From the NCBI RefSeq assembly GCF_018448935.1, contig NZ_RCWC01000018.1:1-64000 (forward strand): 64,000 nucleotides of DNA, read 5' to 3'. This stretch comes from Photorhabdus noenieputensis. GTDB taxonomy: Bacteria > Pseudomonadota > Gammaproteobacteria > Enterobacterales > Enterobacteriaceae. The translations under genes were made by a program, and so were the position numbers. This document shows positions 56,598 through 64,000 of the stretch, one piece after another. The notes under the pieces are model-generated. The model saw only the letters and a list, made by a program, of their open reading frames with translations. It was not told the origin of the DNA and ran no database searches. Position 1 is the first letter of the stretch. The number at the start of each line of letters is the position of its first letter.

Positions 56598-57446
56598 ATG
56601 CAACATCAACATATACAAAAGAAAATTCTACGCACTATTTGCCCTGATGCCAAAGGACTGATCGCCAAAATTACTAATATTTGCTACAAACACCAACTGA
56701 ATATAGTTCAGAATAATGAATTCGTCGATCATCGCACTAGCCGCTTTTTTATGCGTACAGAGCTTGAAGGAATTTTCAATGATGAGACATTTCTTGCTGA
56801 TTTAGATGATGCGCTTCCGGTGGGTTCACAACGGGAATTAAATAGTGCGGGGCGTCGTCGCATTGTTATTATGGTGACAAAAGAAGCGCATTGTCTTGGG
56901 GATTTGCTCATGAAAAGCGCTTATGATGGGCTTGATGTTGAAATTGCTGCGGTTATCGGCAACCATGCAACATTACAATCGTTGGTTGAGCAGTTTGGCA
57001 TTCCTTTCCATTTAATTAGTCATGAAGGTTTAACCCGTGAACAACATGATGAAAAACTGATTGCCCAGATTGACCAATACAAACCTGACTACGTGGTATT
57101 AGCTAAATACATGCGAGTACTGACACCAGAATTTGTCCAGCATTATCCAAATCAGATTATTAACATTCACCACTCCTTTTTACCTGCATTTATCGGAGCG
57201 CGTCCTTACCATCAGGCTTACGAGAGAGGGGTAAAAATTATCGGAGCGACAGCGCACTATGTGAATAATAATCTGGATGAAGGTCCAATTATTACTCAGA
57301 AGGTCATTAACATAGACCATACATACACTGCTGAAGATATGATGAGAGCGGGCCGGGATGTTGAAAAAAATGCTCTGAGCCATGCTCTATATTGGGTTCT
57401 TGCTCAGCGGGTTTTTGTTTACGGCAACCGTACTGTAATCCTTTAA
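56598..57446 (+). CDS. purU: Formyltetrahydrofolate deformylase
   Basis: Hydrolyses 10-formyl-THF to formate and THF, feeding PurT and balancing the one-carbon pool. 282 residues. N-terminal ACT domain (RTICPDAKGLIAKITNICYK; residues ~8-85), C-terminal formyltransferase fold with IGNHATLQSLVEQFGIPFH, YMRVLTPEFV, INIHHSFLPAFIGARPY (catalytic His) and LDEGPIITQ (catalytic Asp). Upstream of tRNA-Tyr as in E. coli. Confidence 0.96.
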   Translation: MQHQHIQKKILRTICPDAKGLIAKITNICYKHQLNIVQNNEFVDHRTSRFFMRTELEGIFNDETFLADLDDALPVGSQRELNSAGRRRIVIMVTKEAHCLGDLLMKSAYDGLDVEIAAVIGNHATLQSLVEQFGIPFHLISHEGLTREQHDEKLIAQIDQYKPDYVVLAKYMRVLTPEFVQHYPNQIINIHHSFLPAFIGARPYHQAYERGVKIIGATAHYVNNNLDEGPIITQKVINIDHTYTAEDMMRAGRDVEKNALSHALYWVLAQRVFVYGNRTVIL

Positions 57447-57551
57447 AACTGAATTAATTGGGTCCAAAAGCAGCACACAGTAGCTTCTTTTCAAGCACAT
57501 GCTTTACAGCGGCGATTTATTTAATGTGATCCAGCCGCTGTAAGCAGTACA

Positions 57552-57679
57552 TATACCCTATGGATTTCAAGTTGCATCGCGGCGGCAAGGGAGAGAATCC
57601 CCGGGAGCATAGATAACTATGTGACCGGGGTGAGCGAGTGCAGCCAACAAAGAGGCAACTTGAAAGATAACGGGTATAT
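57552..57679. repeat. ERIC-like intergenic repeat
   Basis: About 128 bp with inverted ends (TATACCC ... GGGTATA) and inner arms TTTCAAGTTGC / GCAACTTGAAA. The centre contains AATCCCCGGGAGCATAGATA and 'GTGACCGGGGTGAGCGAGTG', recognisable as the enterobacterial repetitive intergenic consensus. It lies just beyond purU. Confidence 0.85.
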
Positions 57680-57710
57680 ACAAGTACAGATTTAAACGCT
57701 GTTAAATTAA

Positions 57711-57735
57711 GCCTCATAAAAAAACATGAGGCTGA
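57711..57735 (-). terminator. Hairpin after hicB
   Basis: AGCCTCAT and ATGAGGCT flank an A-rich loop just past the hicB stop. Confidence 0.6.
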
Positions 57736-57751
57736 TTGATCATAATTATTG

Positions 57752-58165
57752 CTAAATACCATTTTGCAATTCATGCAAAGCAGCCACTTGCAAAAAGTGG
57801 CTACGATTCTTGTACAGGTTTGGGCTTGCTTTAACTTGATCATCGATTTTCTTTGATAACAAATCAGGCAGAGTGACATTGAATTTTGTCGATTTACCTA
57901 AATATGGTTCAACATCAATGTCAATTACAGCCCATGCCCACCCTGAGTATTCCTCATCTTTGATCCAGTAATCCAATGGCTTTGCTTCAGGGGGTAATTG
58001 GTTCATTTCGGCCAACAACTCTAAATGCCCAGAGATAGCTTCCTTGGCGTTTTTTATTGTATCCTCCATTGAATCACCCGCCGAGAAACAACCTGATATA
58101 TCGGGCACAACCACGCCGTAAGCGTGGTTCTCATCACCAATTTCAATCGCAATAGGATATAACAC
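57752..58165 (-). CDS. hicB: HicB-family antitoxin
   Basis: 137 residues. The N-terminal partially degraded RNase-H-like HicB fold reads MLYPIAIEIGDENHAYGVVV, then PDISGCFSAGDSMEDTIKNA. The C-terminal ribbon-helix-helix DNA-binding part is FNVTLPDLLSKKIDDQV onward. The GTG at 58165 is chosen because GGAGGAG lies six bases upstream and MLYPIAIE is the usual family start; a TTG five codons upstream would overlap the ribosome site. Neutralises HicA and represses the operon. Confidence 0.9.
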   Translation of the reverse strand: MLYPIAIEIGDENHAYGVVVPDISGCFSAGDSMEDTIKNAKEAISGHLELLAEMNQLPPEAKPLDYWIKDEEYSGWAWAVIDIDVEPYLGKSTKFNVTLPDLLSKKIDDQVKASPNLYKNRSHFLQVAALHELQNGI

Positions 58166-58223
58166 GTTATACTCCTCCAATAATTTTAAGAAATTTGATT
58201 AGTGCAGATGCAGATAAGGAGGC

Positions 58224-58400
58224 TTATAGCCCCACTTGCTTCTGTATTTTCCTAAGCAATCCCACTTTGATTTCCTGTTTGGGATGCGGAATTGTCAACA
58301 AATCATTACGTCCAGGGTGCTTAAAATGATGATGGCTCCCGTTGATTCTTACCAGCCCCCCCCTTTTCTCAACTTCTTTGATTAAATCTGTACTTCTCAA
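58224..58400 (-). CDS. hicA: HicA-family mRNA interferase toxin
   Basis: 58 residues from the TTG at 58400, selected since AGGAG lies five bases upstream and the product then starts MRSTDLIKEVEKRGG as HicA proteins normally do. The double-stranded-RNA-binding-like fold has the catalytic His in GSHHHFKHP, followed by 'LTIPHPKQEIKVGLLRKIQK'. It cleaves mRNA when released from HicB. The pair is hicA-hicB with a 58-base gap to the chosen hicB start. Confidence 0.9.
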   Translation of the reverse strand: MRSTDLIKEVEKRGGLVRINGSHHHFKHPGRNDLLTIPHPKQEIKVGLLRKIQKQVGL

Positions 58401-58741
58401 ATCAACTCCTATCTGTTTAATCTGGCAATAATCACAACCCCAATAACTCCAAATATCAATAAAAAATAACCTCAATAACCCTATTTAAATTAGGTTTGAG
58501 TTGAGCGCAGCGAAACAACAATGCGGCGCTTGCGACGCGTTGGCCCGCAAGGGCGAGGAACGCAGTGACGAGTCATCCTTCCCCTGCCACCAGTAAACAA
58601 ACGACTTATTTGCTCACAACAGGATCAATAAGGATAGAAAACCAGCATATAGTTACTTATTTTTAAATATCTACTTTACAGCAGCGGTTCATTTGGTATG
58701 ATTCCGTCCGCCGTAAGTAACAGCGATACATTTCAAAATTT
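58401..58741. other. Gap between hicA and tRNA-Tyr with a GC-rich patch
   Basis: Holds the hic promoter region. At about 58505-58600 a GC-rich patch ('GAGCGCAGCGAAACAACAAT', GCGGCGCTTGCGACGCGTTGG, 'GGAACGCAGTGACGAGTCAT' segments) stands out from AT-rich surroundings. I do not recognise it. The tRNA promoter should lie near the right end. Confidence 0.4.
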
Positions 58742-58826
<85 letters not shown>

Positions 58827-59185
58827 CAAATACTTCTTAGCACCCAATATACCCTTACTCCTCCGAAGACAGACAACCTACAGCAACCCTCCTAAATTAT
58901 CTATCCTTAAACAGCTCCAGAGACTAGCTAACATCTTTAAAAGAACTTAGTAAAAAGCGCTTACCAAACCTAAATATATTCACAATCATATTTCCCATCA
59001 CACCTTTATGTGAAACTTAACATTTCTCAACAACCAATAACAAACCATATAAATCAAATAATTACAACAAAAACCACTTTCAAAAAGCTGATATTCGAAT
59101 GTGATAACTATCGTGTATTTGTGAAATTGTGTGTGAAACAATGATAAAAAATAACAAATTATAACAACAACACCAGGGAACCATC
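58827..59185. other. Upstream region of the tetronate cluster
   Basis: About 360 AT-rich bases. Near the right end lie two GTGAAA direct repeats (59121 and 59133) and an inverted ATTGT (59126-59130) / ACAAT (59138-59142), a plausible operator for the DeoR-type regulator encoded downstream. No gene seen. Confidence 0.4.
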
Positions 59186-60091
59186 ATGAACCAATCAACA
59201 CAAAAAATAGGAATTATAGGATTGGGGGCTATGGGTATGGGAATTGCCCGCGCATTAATACGCGCGGGTATTCCCACATATGGATTTGATTTAAATCCAA
59301 AAGCCTGTGACCAGCTTCTGCAAGCGGGCGCTAAAGTGGCAACAAACAACGCAGCAAACTGGGCATCAGAGCTGGATGCTATTTTACTCGTTGTCGTCAA
59401 TGGTGCTCAAATAGAAAGCATACTGTTCGAAGGCGAAATACCGCTAGTCAACCAGCTAAAAACCGGCACGACCATTGTTCTTCACAGTACCGTTGCCGCA
59501 GAACAAGCTAAAGATTTTGCTCATCGCCTTAGCCAATGCAACCTCAACATGCTAGACGCACCTATTTCAGGGGGCGCACTGAAAGCTGAACAAGGCCAAC
59601 TCACTGTCATGGCTTCTGGCGAACCCGCATTATTTGAAAAACTAAAATCCGTATTTGATGCCACCACCGAACGCCTTTACCATGTCGGAAATGAGATTGG
59701 TCAAGGATCTACCGTCAAAACAATCCATCAATTACTTGCAGGTATACATATCGCAGCCGCCGCAGAAAGTATGGCATTGGCAGCCAAGGCCGGTATTTCC
59801 TTAGAATTGATGTACGATATTGTCACCCATGCTGCGGGTAACTCTTGGATGTTTGAAAACCGCGTCCCCCATATTCTGACAGGAGATTACACCGCCAAAT
59901 CTTCTGTGGATATTTTTGTCAAAGATCTGGGATTAGCATTAGAAACAGGTAAGGATCTAAAATTCCCATTACCATTATCAGCCACTGCACATCAAATGTT
60001 TCTTGCTGCCAGTAACGAAGGTTTCGGCCAATGGGATGACAGCGCGGTTATCAAAACATTCAAAGGCATCACTTTGCCGGAGAAAAAATAA
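59186..60091 (+). CDS. ltnD: L-threonate dehydrogenase (beta-hydroxyacid dehydrogenase family)
   Basis: 301 residues. NAD-binding IGIIGLGAMGMGIARAL at the start, substrate strand 'LDAPISGGALKAEQGQLTVM', catalytic Lys in GQGSTVKTIHQLLAG, and AAGNSWMFENR. The family (LtnD/YgbJ) oxidises L-threonate to 2-oxo-tetronate. Context supports this over a 3-hydroxyisobutyrate dehydrogenase: the next genes encode OtnK, OtnC and OtnI. AGGGA before the ATG; one-base overlap with otnK. Confidence 0.88.
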   Translation: MNQSTQKIGIIGLGAMGMGIARALIRAGIPTYGFDLNPKACDQLLQAGAKVATNNAANWASELDAILLVVVNGAQIESILFEGEIPLVNQLKTGTTIVLHSTVAAEQAKDFAHRLSQCNLNMLDAPISGGALKAEQGQLTVMASGEPALFEKLKSVFDATTERLYHVGNEIGQGSTVKTIHQLLAGIHIAAAAESMALAAKAGISLELMYDIVTHAAGNSWMFENRVPHILTGDYTAKSSVDIFVKDLGLALETGKDLKFPLPLSATAHQMFLAASNEGFGQWDDSAVIKTFKGITLPEKK

Positions 60092-61368
60092 TGACCATTA
60101 AATTGGGCGTTATCGCCGATGACTTTACCGGCGCAACCGATATCGCCGGTTTTATGGTGCAAAGCGGCTGGCGAGTCGTCCAGCTACTGGATACACCTGA
60201 TGAAAATACTGACATTCCACAGAATATTGATGCTATTGTTATCAGCCTGAAAAACCGCTCATGCCCGATAGACGAAGCCGTCAATAACGCGGTGAAATCC
60301 TGCCGCTGGTTACGTCAGAAAGCCGGTTGTCAGCAAATATACTTCAAATACTGCTCAACTTTTGACTCTACCAGCAAAGGCAATATTGGGCCGGTCACTG
60401 ATGCCCTGATGGATGAACTGAAAACAGACATCACGCTGATTTCCCCTGCCCTGCCAGTTAACGGACGAACAGTTGTACATGGACATCTATTCGTCAACGG
60501 TCAACTACTTAATGAAAGCGGCATGCAGCACCATCCCGTGACGCCAATGACAGATGCCAATCTGCTGCGCCTGATGGAACAACAAGCTCAAGGGAAAGCA
60601 GATCTGGTGGATCTGGCATGTATACATCAGGGAGAACAGGCAATCCGCGTCAGACTAAATCATTTACAACAACAAAACATACGTTACGCGGTAACAGACA
60701 CCTTCGCCATGAATGACCTGCTGCCTATTGCCAGAGCGGCGTCAAACCTGAAATTAATCACTGGTGGTTCCGGTCTTGGTGCTGCCCTTGCCAGCACAGA
60801 CACCGGTAAGCCATTGATGCCATGCCAACTGGAAGGGGCAATTCCACCCGCCGGGAATAGACGTCCCGTGATCCTTTCCGGCAGTTGTTCCGTCATGACC
60901 AACAAACAAGTTGCTTTGTACCAGAAACTGGCCCCAACCAAAGCCCTGAACATTGATTCATGCATCAAAGATCCACAATATGCCGAAAAACTGGTTGCGT
61001 GGGTTATTCAGCAATCCCAACATCACCTGGCCCCGATGCTATATGCCACACAACCCCCAGAAACATTACAGAAAATCCAACAACAATATGGTGCGGCTAC
61101 TGCCAGTGAAGCAATAGAAAACACTTTCGCCAGCGTTGTAAAAGGACTGCGTCAGCTCGGATTCAATACCTTCATTGTCGCAGGCGGCGAAACGGCCGGT
61201 AAAATAGTACAAAGTCTGGACATCCAACAATTCAGTATTGGCGCACCAATTGCCCCCGGCGTACCTTGGGTACACGATCAACAACACAATTATTGGCTGG
61301 CATTAAAATCAGGTAACTTCGGCAATATTGATTTCTTCCTGCACGTACAGGAGGTGTTTCATGAGTGA
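60091..61368 (+). CDS. otnK: 3-oxo-tetronate kinase
   Basis: Four-carbon acid sugar kinase (former DUF1537), 425 residues. N-terminal substrate domain begins with GVIADDFTGATDIAG. The C-terminal ATP-binding half has ILSGSCSVMTNKQVA and 'FIVAGGETAGKIVQSL'. It phosphorylates 3-oxo-tetronate at C4. It overlaps otnC by 8 bases. Confidence 0.9.
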   Translation: MTIKLGVIADDFTGATDIAGFMVQSGWRVVQLLDTPDENTDIPQNIDAIVISLKNRSCPIDEAVNNAVKSCRWLRQKAGCQQIYFKYCSTFDSTSKGNIGPVTDALMDELKTDITLISPALPVNGRTVVHGHLFVNGQLLNESGMQHHPVTPMTDANLLRLMEQQAQGKADLVDLACIHQGEQAIRVRLNHLQQQNIRYAVTDTFAMNDLLPIARAASNLKLITGGSGLGAALASTDTGKPLMPCQLEGAIPPAGNRRPVILSGSCSVMTNKQVALYQKLAPTKALNIDSCIKDPQYAEKLVAWVIQQSQHHLAPMLYATQPPETLQKIQQQYGAATASEAIENTFASVVKGLRQLGFNTFIVAGGETAGKIVQSLDIQQFSIGAPIAPGVPWVHDQQHNYWLALKSGNFGNIDFFLHVQEVFHE

Positions 61369-61999
61369 ACACGCACTACGGACAGAATTAGTCGAATGGG
61401 CTTGTTCAATGTTCTACCGGGGCTATAGCAGTGGCGGTGCAGGTAACATCAGCGCCAAACAGGAAGATGGCACGATTATCATCACGCCGACCAACTCCAG
61501 CTTTGGCGATTTGCAAGCTGACCGCCTGAGTAAGCTGGATGCAGAGGGTAACTGGCTATCCGGTGACAAACCCACAAAAGAAGTTTCCATGCACCTGGCA
61601 ATGTACCGCAACCGCCCCGAATGCCATGCGGTGGTCCATCTACATTCCCCTTGGCTAACCGCCCTTTCCTGCCTATCCAATCTGGATAAAAGTAACTGCC
61701 TGCCTCCCATTACACCCTACTATGTGATGCGAGTTGGAAAACTGCCTCTGGTCAAATATCTACCACCAGGAGATGAAAGAATCGGAGAGGAAATTGCGAA
61801 GCTGGCCGCAAAACACAACGCAATCCTCCTATCGAACCACGGACCTGTTGTCGGCGGCAAAACTTTACGGCAAGCTTTTTTCAATGCAGAGGAATTGGAA
61901 GATACCGCCCGGCTCTATTTAACGTTACTGCCACATGGCTTCACCACATTAAATGAAGAGCAGGTACAAGAACTTGAAACTCGCTATCCCAAGAACTGA
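61361..61999 (+). CDS. otnC: 3-oxo-tetronate 4-phosphate decarboxylase (class II aldolase family)
   Basis: 212 residues from the ATG at 61361, which has AGGAGG seven bases upstream; an in-frame ATG at 61328 would lie deep inside otnK. Class II aldolase/adducin fold with GGAGNISAK, TPTNSSFGDL, metal ligands in VVHLHSPW and LLSNHGPVV. Product is dihydroxyacetone phosphate plus CO2. Confidence 0.9.
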   Translation: MSEHALRTELVEWACSMFYRGYSSGGAGNISAKQEDGTIIITPTNSSFGDLQADRLSKLDAEGNWLSGDKPTKEVSMHLAMYRNRPECHAVVHLHSPWLTALSCLSNLDKSNCLPPITPYYVMRVGKLPLVKYLPPGDERIGEEIAKLAAKHNAILLSNHGPVVGGKTLRQAFFNAEELEDTARLYLTLLPHGFTTLNEEQVQELETRYPKN

Positions 62000-62021
62000 G
62001 TAAACAAACAAGGAATTCATT

Positions 62022-62801
62022 ATGGCTAAATTTGCGGCAAACTTGAGCATGATGTTCAACGACGTACCTTTCACAGAACGTTTTGCCCGTGCAGCCAAAG
62101 CTGGATTTAAAGGCGTTGAATACCTGTTTCCTTATGAAGCAGCAGCGGAAGAACTTGCTGCCCTCTTAAAACAGCATCAATTAACCCAAGCTCTGTTCAA
62201 CATGCCTGCCGGAAACTGGGCAGCGGGAGAAAGAGGAATAGCCTCTATTCCTGGCCGTGAAAAAGAATTTGCCGAGGGTGTACAAACCGCGCTGAAATAT
62301 GCACTGGCGCTGAACTGCAAGCAAGTTCATGCGATGGCAGGCAAACTGCATGAACAATTCACGCCAGAACAACAACGCGAGTGTTATATCAGAAACATTC
62401 GACAGGCCGCTGATATGATGGCAGAACATGACATCAACGTATTAATTGAACCGATTAATATTCGTGATATGCCAGGTTACTTTCTGACAACTCAACATCA
62501 GGCTGAAACATTACTCAAAGAAATTGACCGTCAAAATGTTTTTATCCAGCTAGATCTTTATCACTGCCAGATTATGGAAGGGGATCTGCTACGCACCATT
62601 GAGCGTCTATGGGGCAAATTCAGTCACATCCAGATTGCCTCCGTACCCGAACGCCATGAACCGGATAGCGGCGAAGTGAACTATCCGTGGCTATTTAATA
62701 AACTGGATGAAATGGGTTACCAAGGGTGGTTTGGCTGTGAGTATCACCCCGCAGGCCACACGGAAGATGGTCTGGATTGGTTGACCAAAGTACAGAAATA
62801 A
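62022..62801 (+). CDS. otnI: 2-oxo-tetronate isomerase (hydroxypyruvate-isomerase-like)
   Basis: 259 residues, xylose-isomerase-like barrel. 'NLSMMFNDVPFTERFARAAKAG' at the start, 'VLIEPINIRDMPGYFL', 'VFIQLDLYHCQIMEGDL' and GCEYHPAG at the end match the Hyi/OtnI family. In this context it converts 2-oxo- to 3-oxo-tetronate, linking LtnD to OtnK. AAGGAA before the ATG. Confidence 0.9.
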   Translation: MAKFAANLSMMFNDVPFTERFARAAKAGFKGVEYLFPYEAAAEELAALLKQHQLTQALFNMPAGNWAAGERGIASIPGREKEFAEGVQTALKYALALNCKQVHAMAGKLHEQFTPEQQRECYIRNIRQAADMMAEHDINVLIEPINIRDMPGYFLTTQHQAETLLKEIDRQNVFIQLDLYHCQIMEGDLLRTIERLWGKFSHIQIASVPERHEPDSGEVNYPWLFNKLDEMGYQGWFGCEYHPAGHTEDGLDWLTKVQK

Positions 62802-62813
62802 TCAGGAGAAAAT

Positions 62814-63581
62814 ATGCTCCCATCAGAGCGTAAAGACTTTATTTATCGCTACGTACATGAATATCAGACAATTTCCATCAGTGCACTGGTTAAACTGATG
62901 AACGTCTCACATATGACAGTACGGCGGGATATCCGCACTCTGGAGGAGGAAGGAAAAGTCGTTAGTATTAGTGGCGGCGTGCAACTTAGTGATGTTTTAC
63001 GTCAGGAATTGCCTTGGAATGAAAAAGCCCGACTTAATCATCATCACAAGCGGGAAATTGGTCAATATGCAGTATCTATGGTTGAAGATGGGCAAGTAGT
63101 CTATCTTGATGCGGGCACCACCACATTTGAAATTGCCCGGGTTCTAGCTGAGCGTTTTAACCTCACTATCATCACGAACGATTTTTCCATTATCCACTAC
63201 CTGATGAACAAACCCCAATTAAATCTGTTCCATACCGGGGGACAGGTAGATAAGAGAAATCATTCCTGTGTTGGCCCTACCGCCGCCATGTTGCTTCGCA
63301 ACTTAAATGTGGATATTGCCTTTATTAGCACCAGTTCATGGGATCTTGAGCATGGTGTCTCCACGCCACATGAAGAGAAAGTTTTAGTCAAACAAGCAGT
63401 ATTGGAAATCTCCCGTCGGCGTGTTTTAGTGTCTGATAGCAGTAAATATGGCAAATACGGCATGTTTCGTGTCTGCCCGCTTTCAAGTTTGGATGATATT
63501 GTCTGTGACAGTCAGCTTCCACCGAAAGTGCAGCAACAATTACGAGAACATAATCTGATATTACATACCGTCAGCGTATAA
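62814..63581 (+). CDS. DeoR-family transcriptional regulator
   Basis: 255 residues. The N-terminal HTH reads SISALVKLMNVSHMTVRRDIRTLEEEG. The C-terminal sugar-phosphate-sensor domain has YLDAGTTTFEIARVL, 'TIITNDFSIIHYLMNKP' and 'RRVLVSDSSKYGKYG'. It likely represses this cluster until a tetronate phosphate or related ligand binds. It lies inside the operon, between otnI and the epimerase-like gene, 12 bases after otnI. Confidence 0.9.
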   Translation: MLPSERKDFIYRYVHEYQTISISALVKLMNVSHMTVRRDIRTLEEEGKVVSISGGVQLSDVLRQELPWNEKARLNHHHKREIGQYAVSMVEDGQVVYLDAGTTTFEIARVLAERFNLTIITNDFSIIHYLMNKPQLNLFHTGGQVDKRNHSCVGPTAAMLLRNLNVDIAFISTSSWDLEHGVSTPHEEKVLVKQAVLEISRRRVLVSDSSKYGKYGMFRVCPLSSLDDIVCDSQLPPKVQQQLREHNLILHTVSV

Positions 63582-63646
63582 GGATAAGAACCCTACTATA
63601 AGCCTATAAGCAAATAGCCCAAAGCTATTGAACAAAGAGAGCCGCA

Positions 63647-64000
63647 ATGAAAATAATAATCACTGGTGGAGCGGGTTTTCTGGGCCAGCAACTCGCCAGC
63701 GCTTTACTAAACAACCATCAGACATTAAATTTCGACCAACTTATATTGACCGATATTCAATGTCCTGTATCACCGGTTAGTGATCCCCGCGTCCAGTGTC
63801 TGGCTCTGGATTTAACTCAATCAGGGGCCGAGGAAAAGCTGATCGATGAAAACAGTACGGTATTATTCCATCTCGCCGCCATTGTCAGTAGTCACGCTGA
63901 AAGCGATTTTGATCTCGGCTTGCAAGTTAACTTTGATGTTACTCGCAACTTATTAAATGTTGCACGGGCTAAAAATCCAAAATTAAAATTTATTTTCACC
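63647..64000 (+). CDS. denD: D-erythronate dehydrogenase-like NAD-dependent epimerase family protein (3' end outside window)
   Basis: 118 codons are visible, cut by the window edge. NAD-binding IITGGAGFLGQQLASALL, 'LILTDIQCPVSPVSDPRVQC', and VLFHLAAIVSSHAESDFDLG are typical of the DenD branch of the short-chain dehydrogenases. The family oxidises D-erythronate to 2-oxo-tetronate, giving the pathway a second entry point. GAGAG before the ATG. The Haemophilus cluster HI1010-HI1015 has a similar gene set. Confidence 0.82.
   Translation, partial: MKIIITGGAGFLGQQLASALLNNHQTLNFDQLILTDIQCPVSPVSDPRVQCLALDLTQSGAEEKLIDENSTVLFHLAAIVSSHAESDFDLGLQVNFDVTRNLLNVARAKNPKLKFIFT

Noticed and set aside
57517-57879. 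120-codon minus-strand frame over the ERIC element
   Set aside because: It crosses the repeat and the hicB terminator and overlaps hicB out of frame.

Overview
The window looks like chromosome from a Photorhabdus-type insect pathogen (Enterobacterales, Morganellaceae). The backbone is classical enterobacterial synteny as known from E. coli: yciO-rnm, trpL-trpE-G-D-C-B-A, ompW, yciC, yciB, yciA, tonB, yciY, clsA, yciU, oppABCDF, ychE, adhE, tdk, hns, galU, rssB, ychJ, purU, tRNA-Tyr. Base composition is AT-rich. Into this backbone are set insecticidal-toxin, competition and catabolic cassettes. Genus assignment is inference from gene content; no database search was possible.

Region 1 (1-4150) is the 3' end of a giant two-partner-secreted exoprotein of the CdiA/haemagglutinin type, with its C-terminal toxin and a TTG-started immunity gene. 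It is followed by an orphan toxin/immunity pair whose toxin tail resembles the colicin E3 rRNase, and by the remnant of a third module. A 256-bp stretch is duplicated between modules 2 and 3. Region 2 (4434-5582) is a lone gene for a calpain-like cysteine protease with a complete Cys-His-Asn triad, which is unusual for a bacterium.

Region 3 (5824-19867): rnm and yciO are separated from trpL-trpE by an ~11-kb insecticidal Tc-toxin cluster of the Yersinia entomophaga Yen-Tc type, transcribed on the minus strand. Its order is chitinase 1, split TcA part 1, split TcA part 2, chitinase 2. No TcB or TcC gene is present in the window. The trp promoter, TrpR operator, leader peptide (tandem Trp codons), antiterminator and attenuator can all be read directly. 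TrpG and TrpD are separate proteins.

Region 4 (26473-37364) runs from ompW (with a perfect FNR box upstream) through yciC, yciB, yciA, tonB, yciY, clsA and yciU. Between yciC and yciB sits an accessory block: two tandem Ail/OmpX-like outer-membrane proteins, a TumA-type antitoxin with a broken TumE toxin gene, and a SulP transporter with a STAS domain.

Region 5 (37497-50868) holds the oligopeptide permease operon with two tandem oppA genes and an intra-operon hairpin, then ychE, adhE, tdk and hns. Region 6 (51166-57446) holds galU-ugd-epimerase, a compact route UDP-Glc to UDP-GlcA to a probable C4 epimer (UDP-GalA), then rssB, ychJ and purU. Region 7 (57447-64000) has an ERIC-like repeat, a HicA/HicB toxin-antitoxin pair, a single tRNA-Tyr, and a tetronate (threonate/erythronate) catabolic cluster ltnD-otnK-otnC-otnI-deoR-denD that runs off the right edge.
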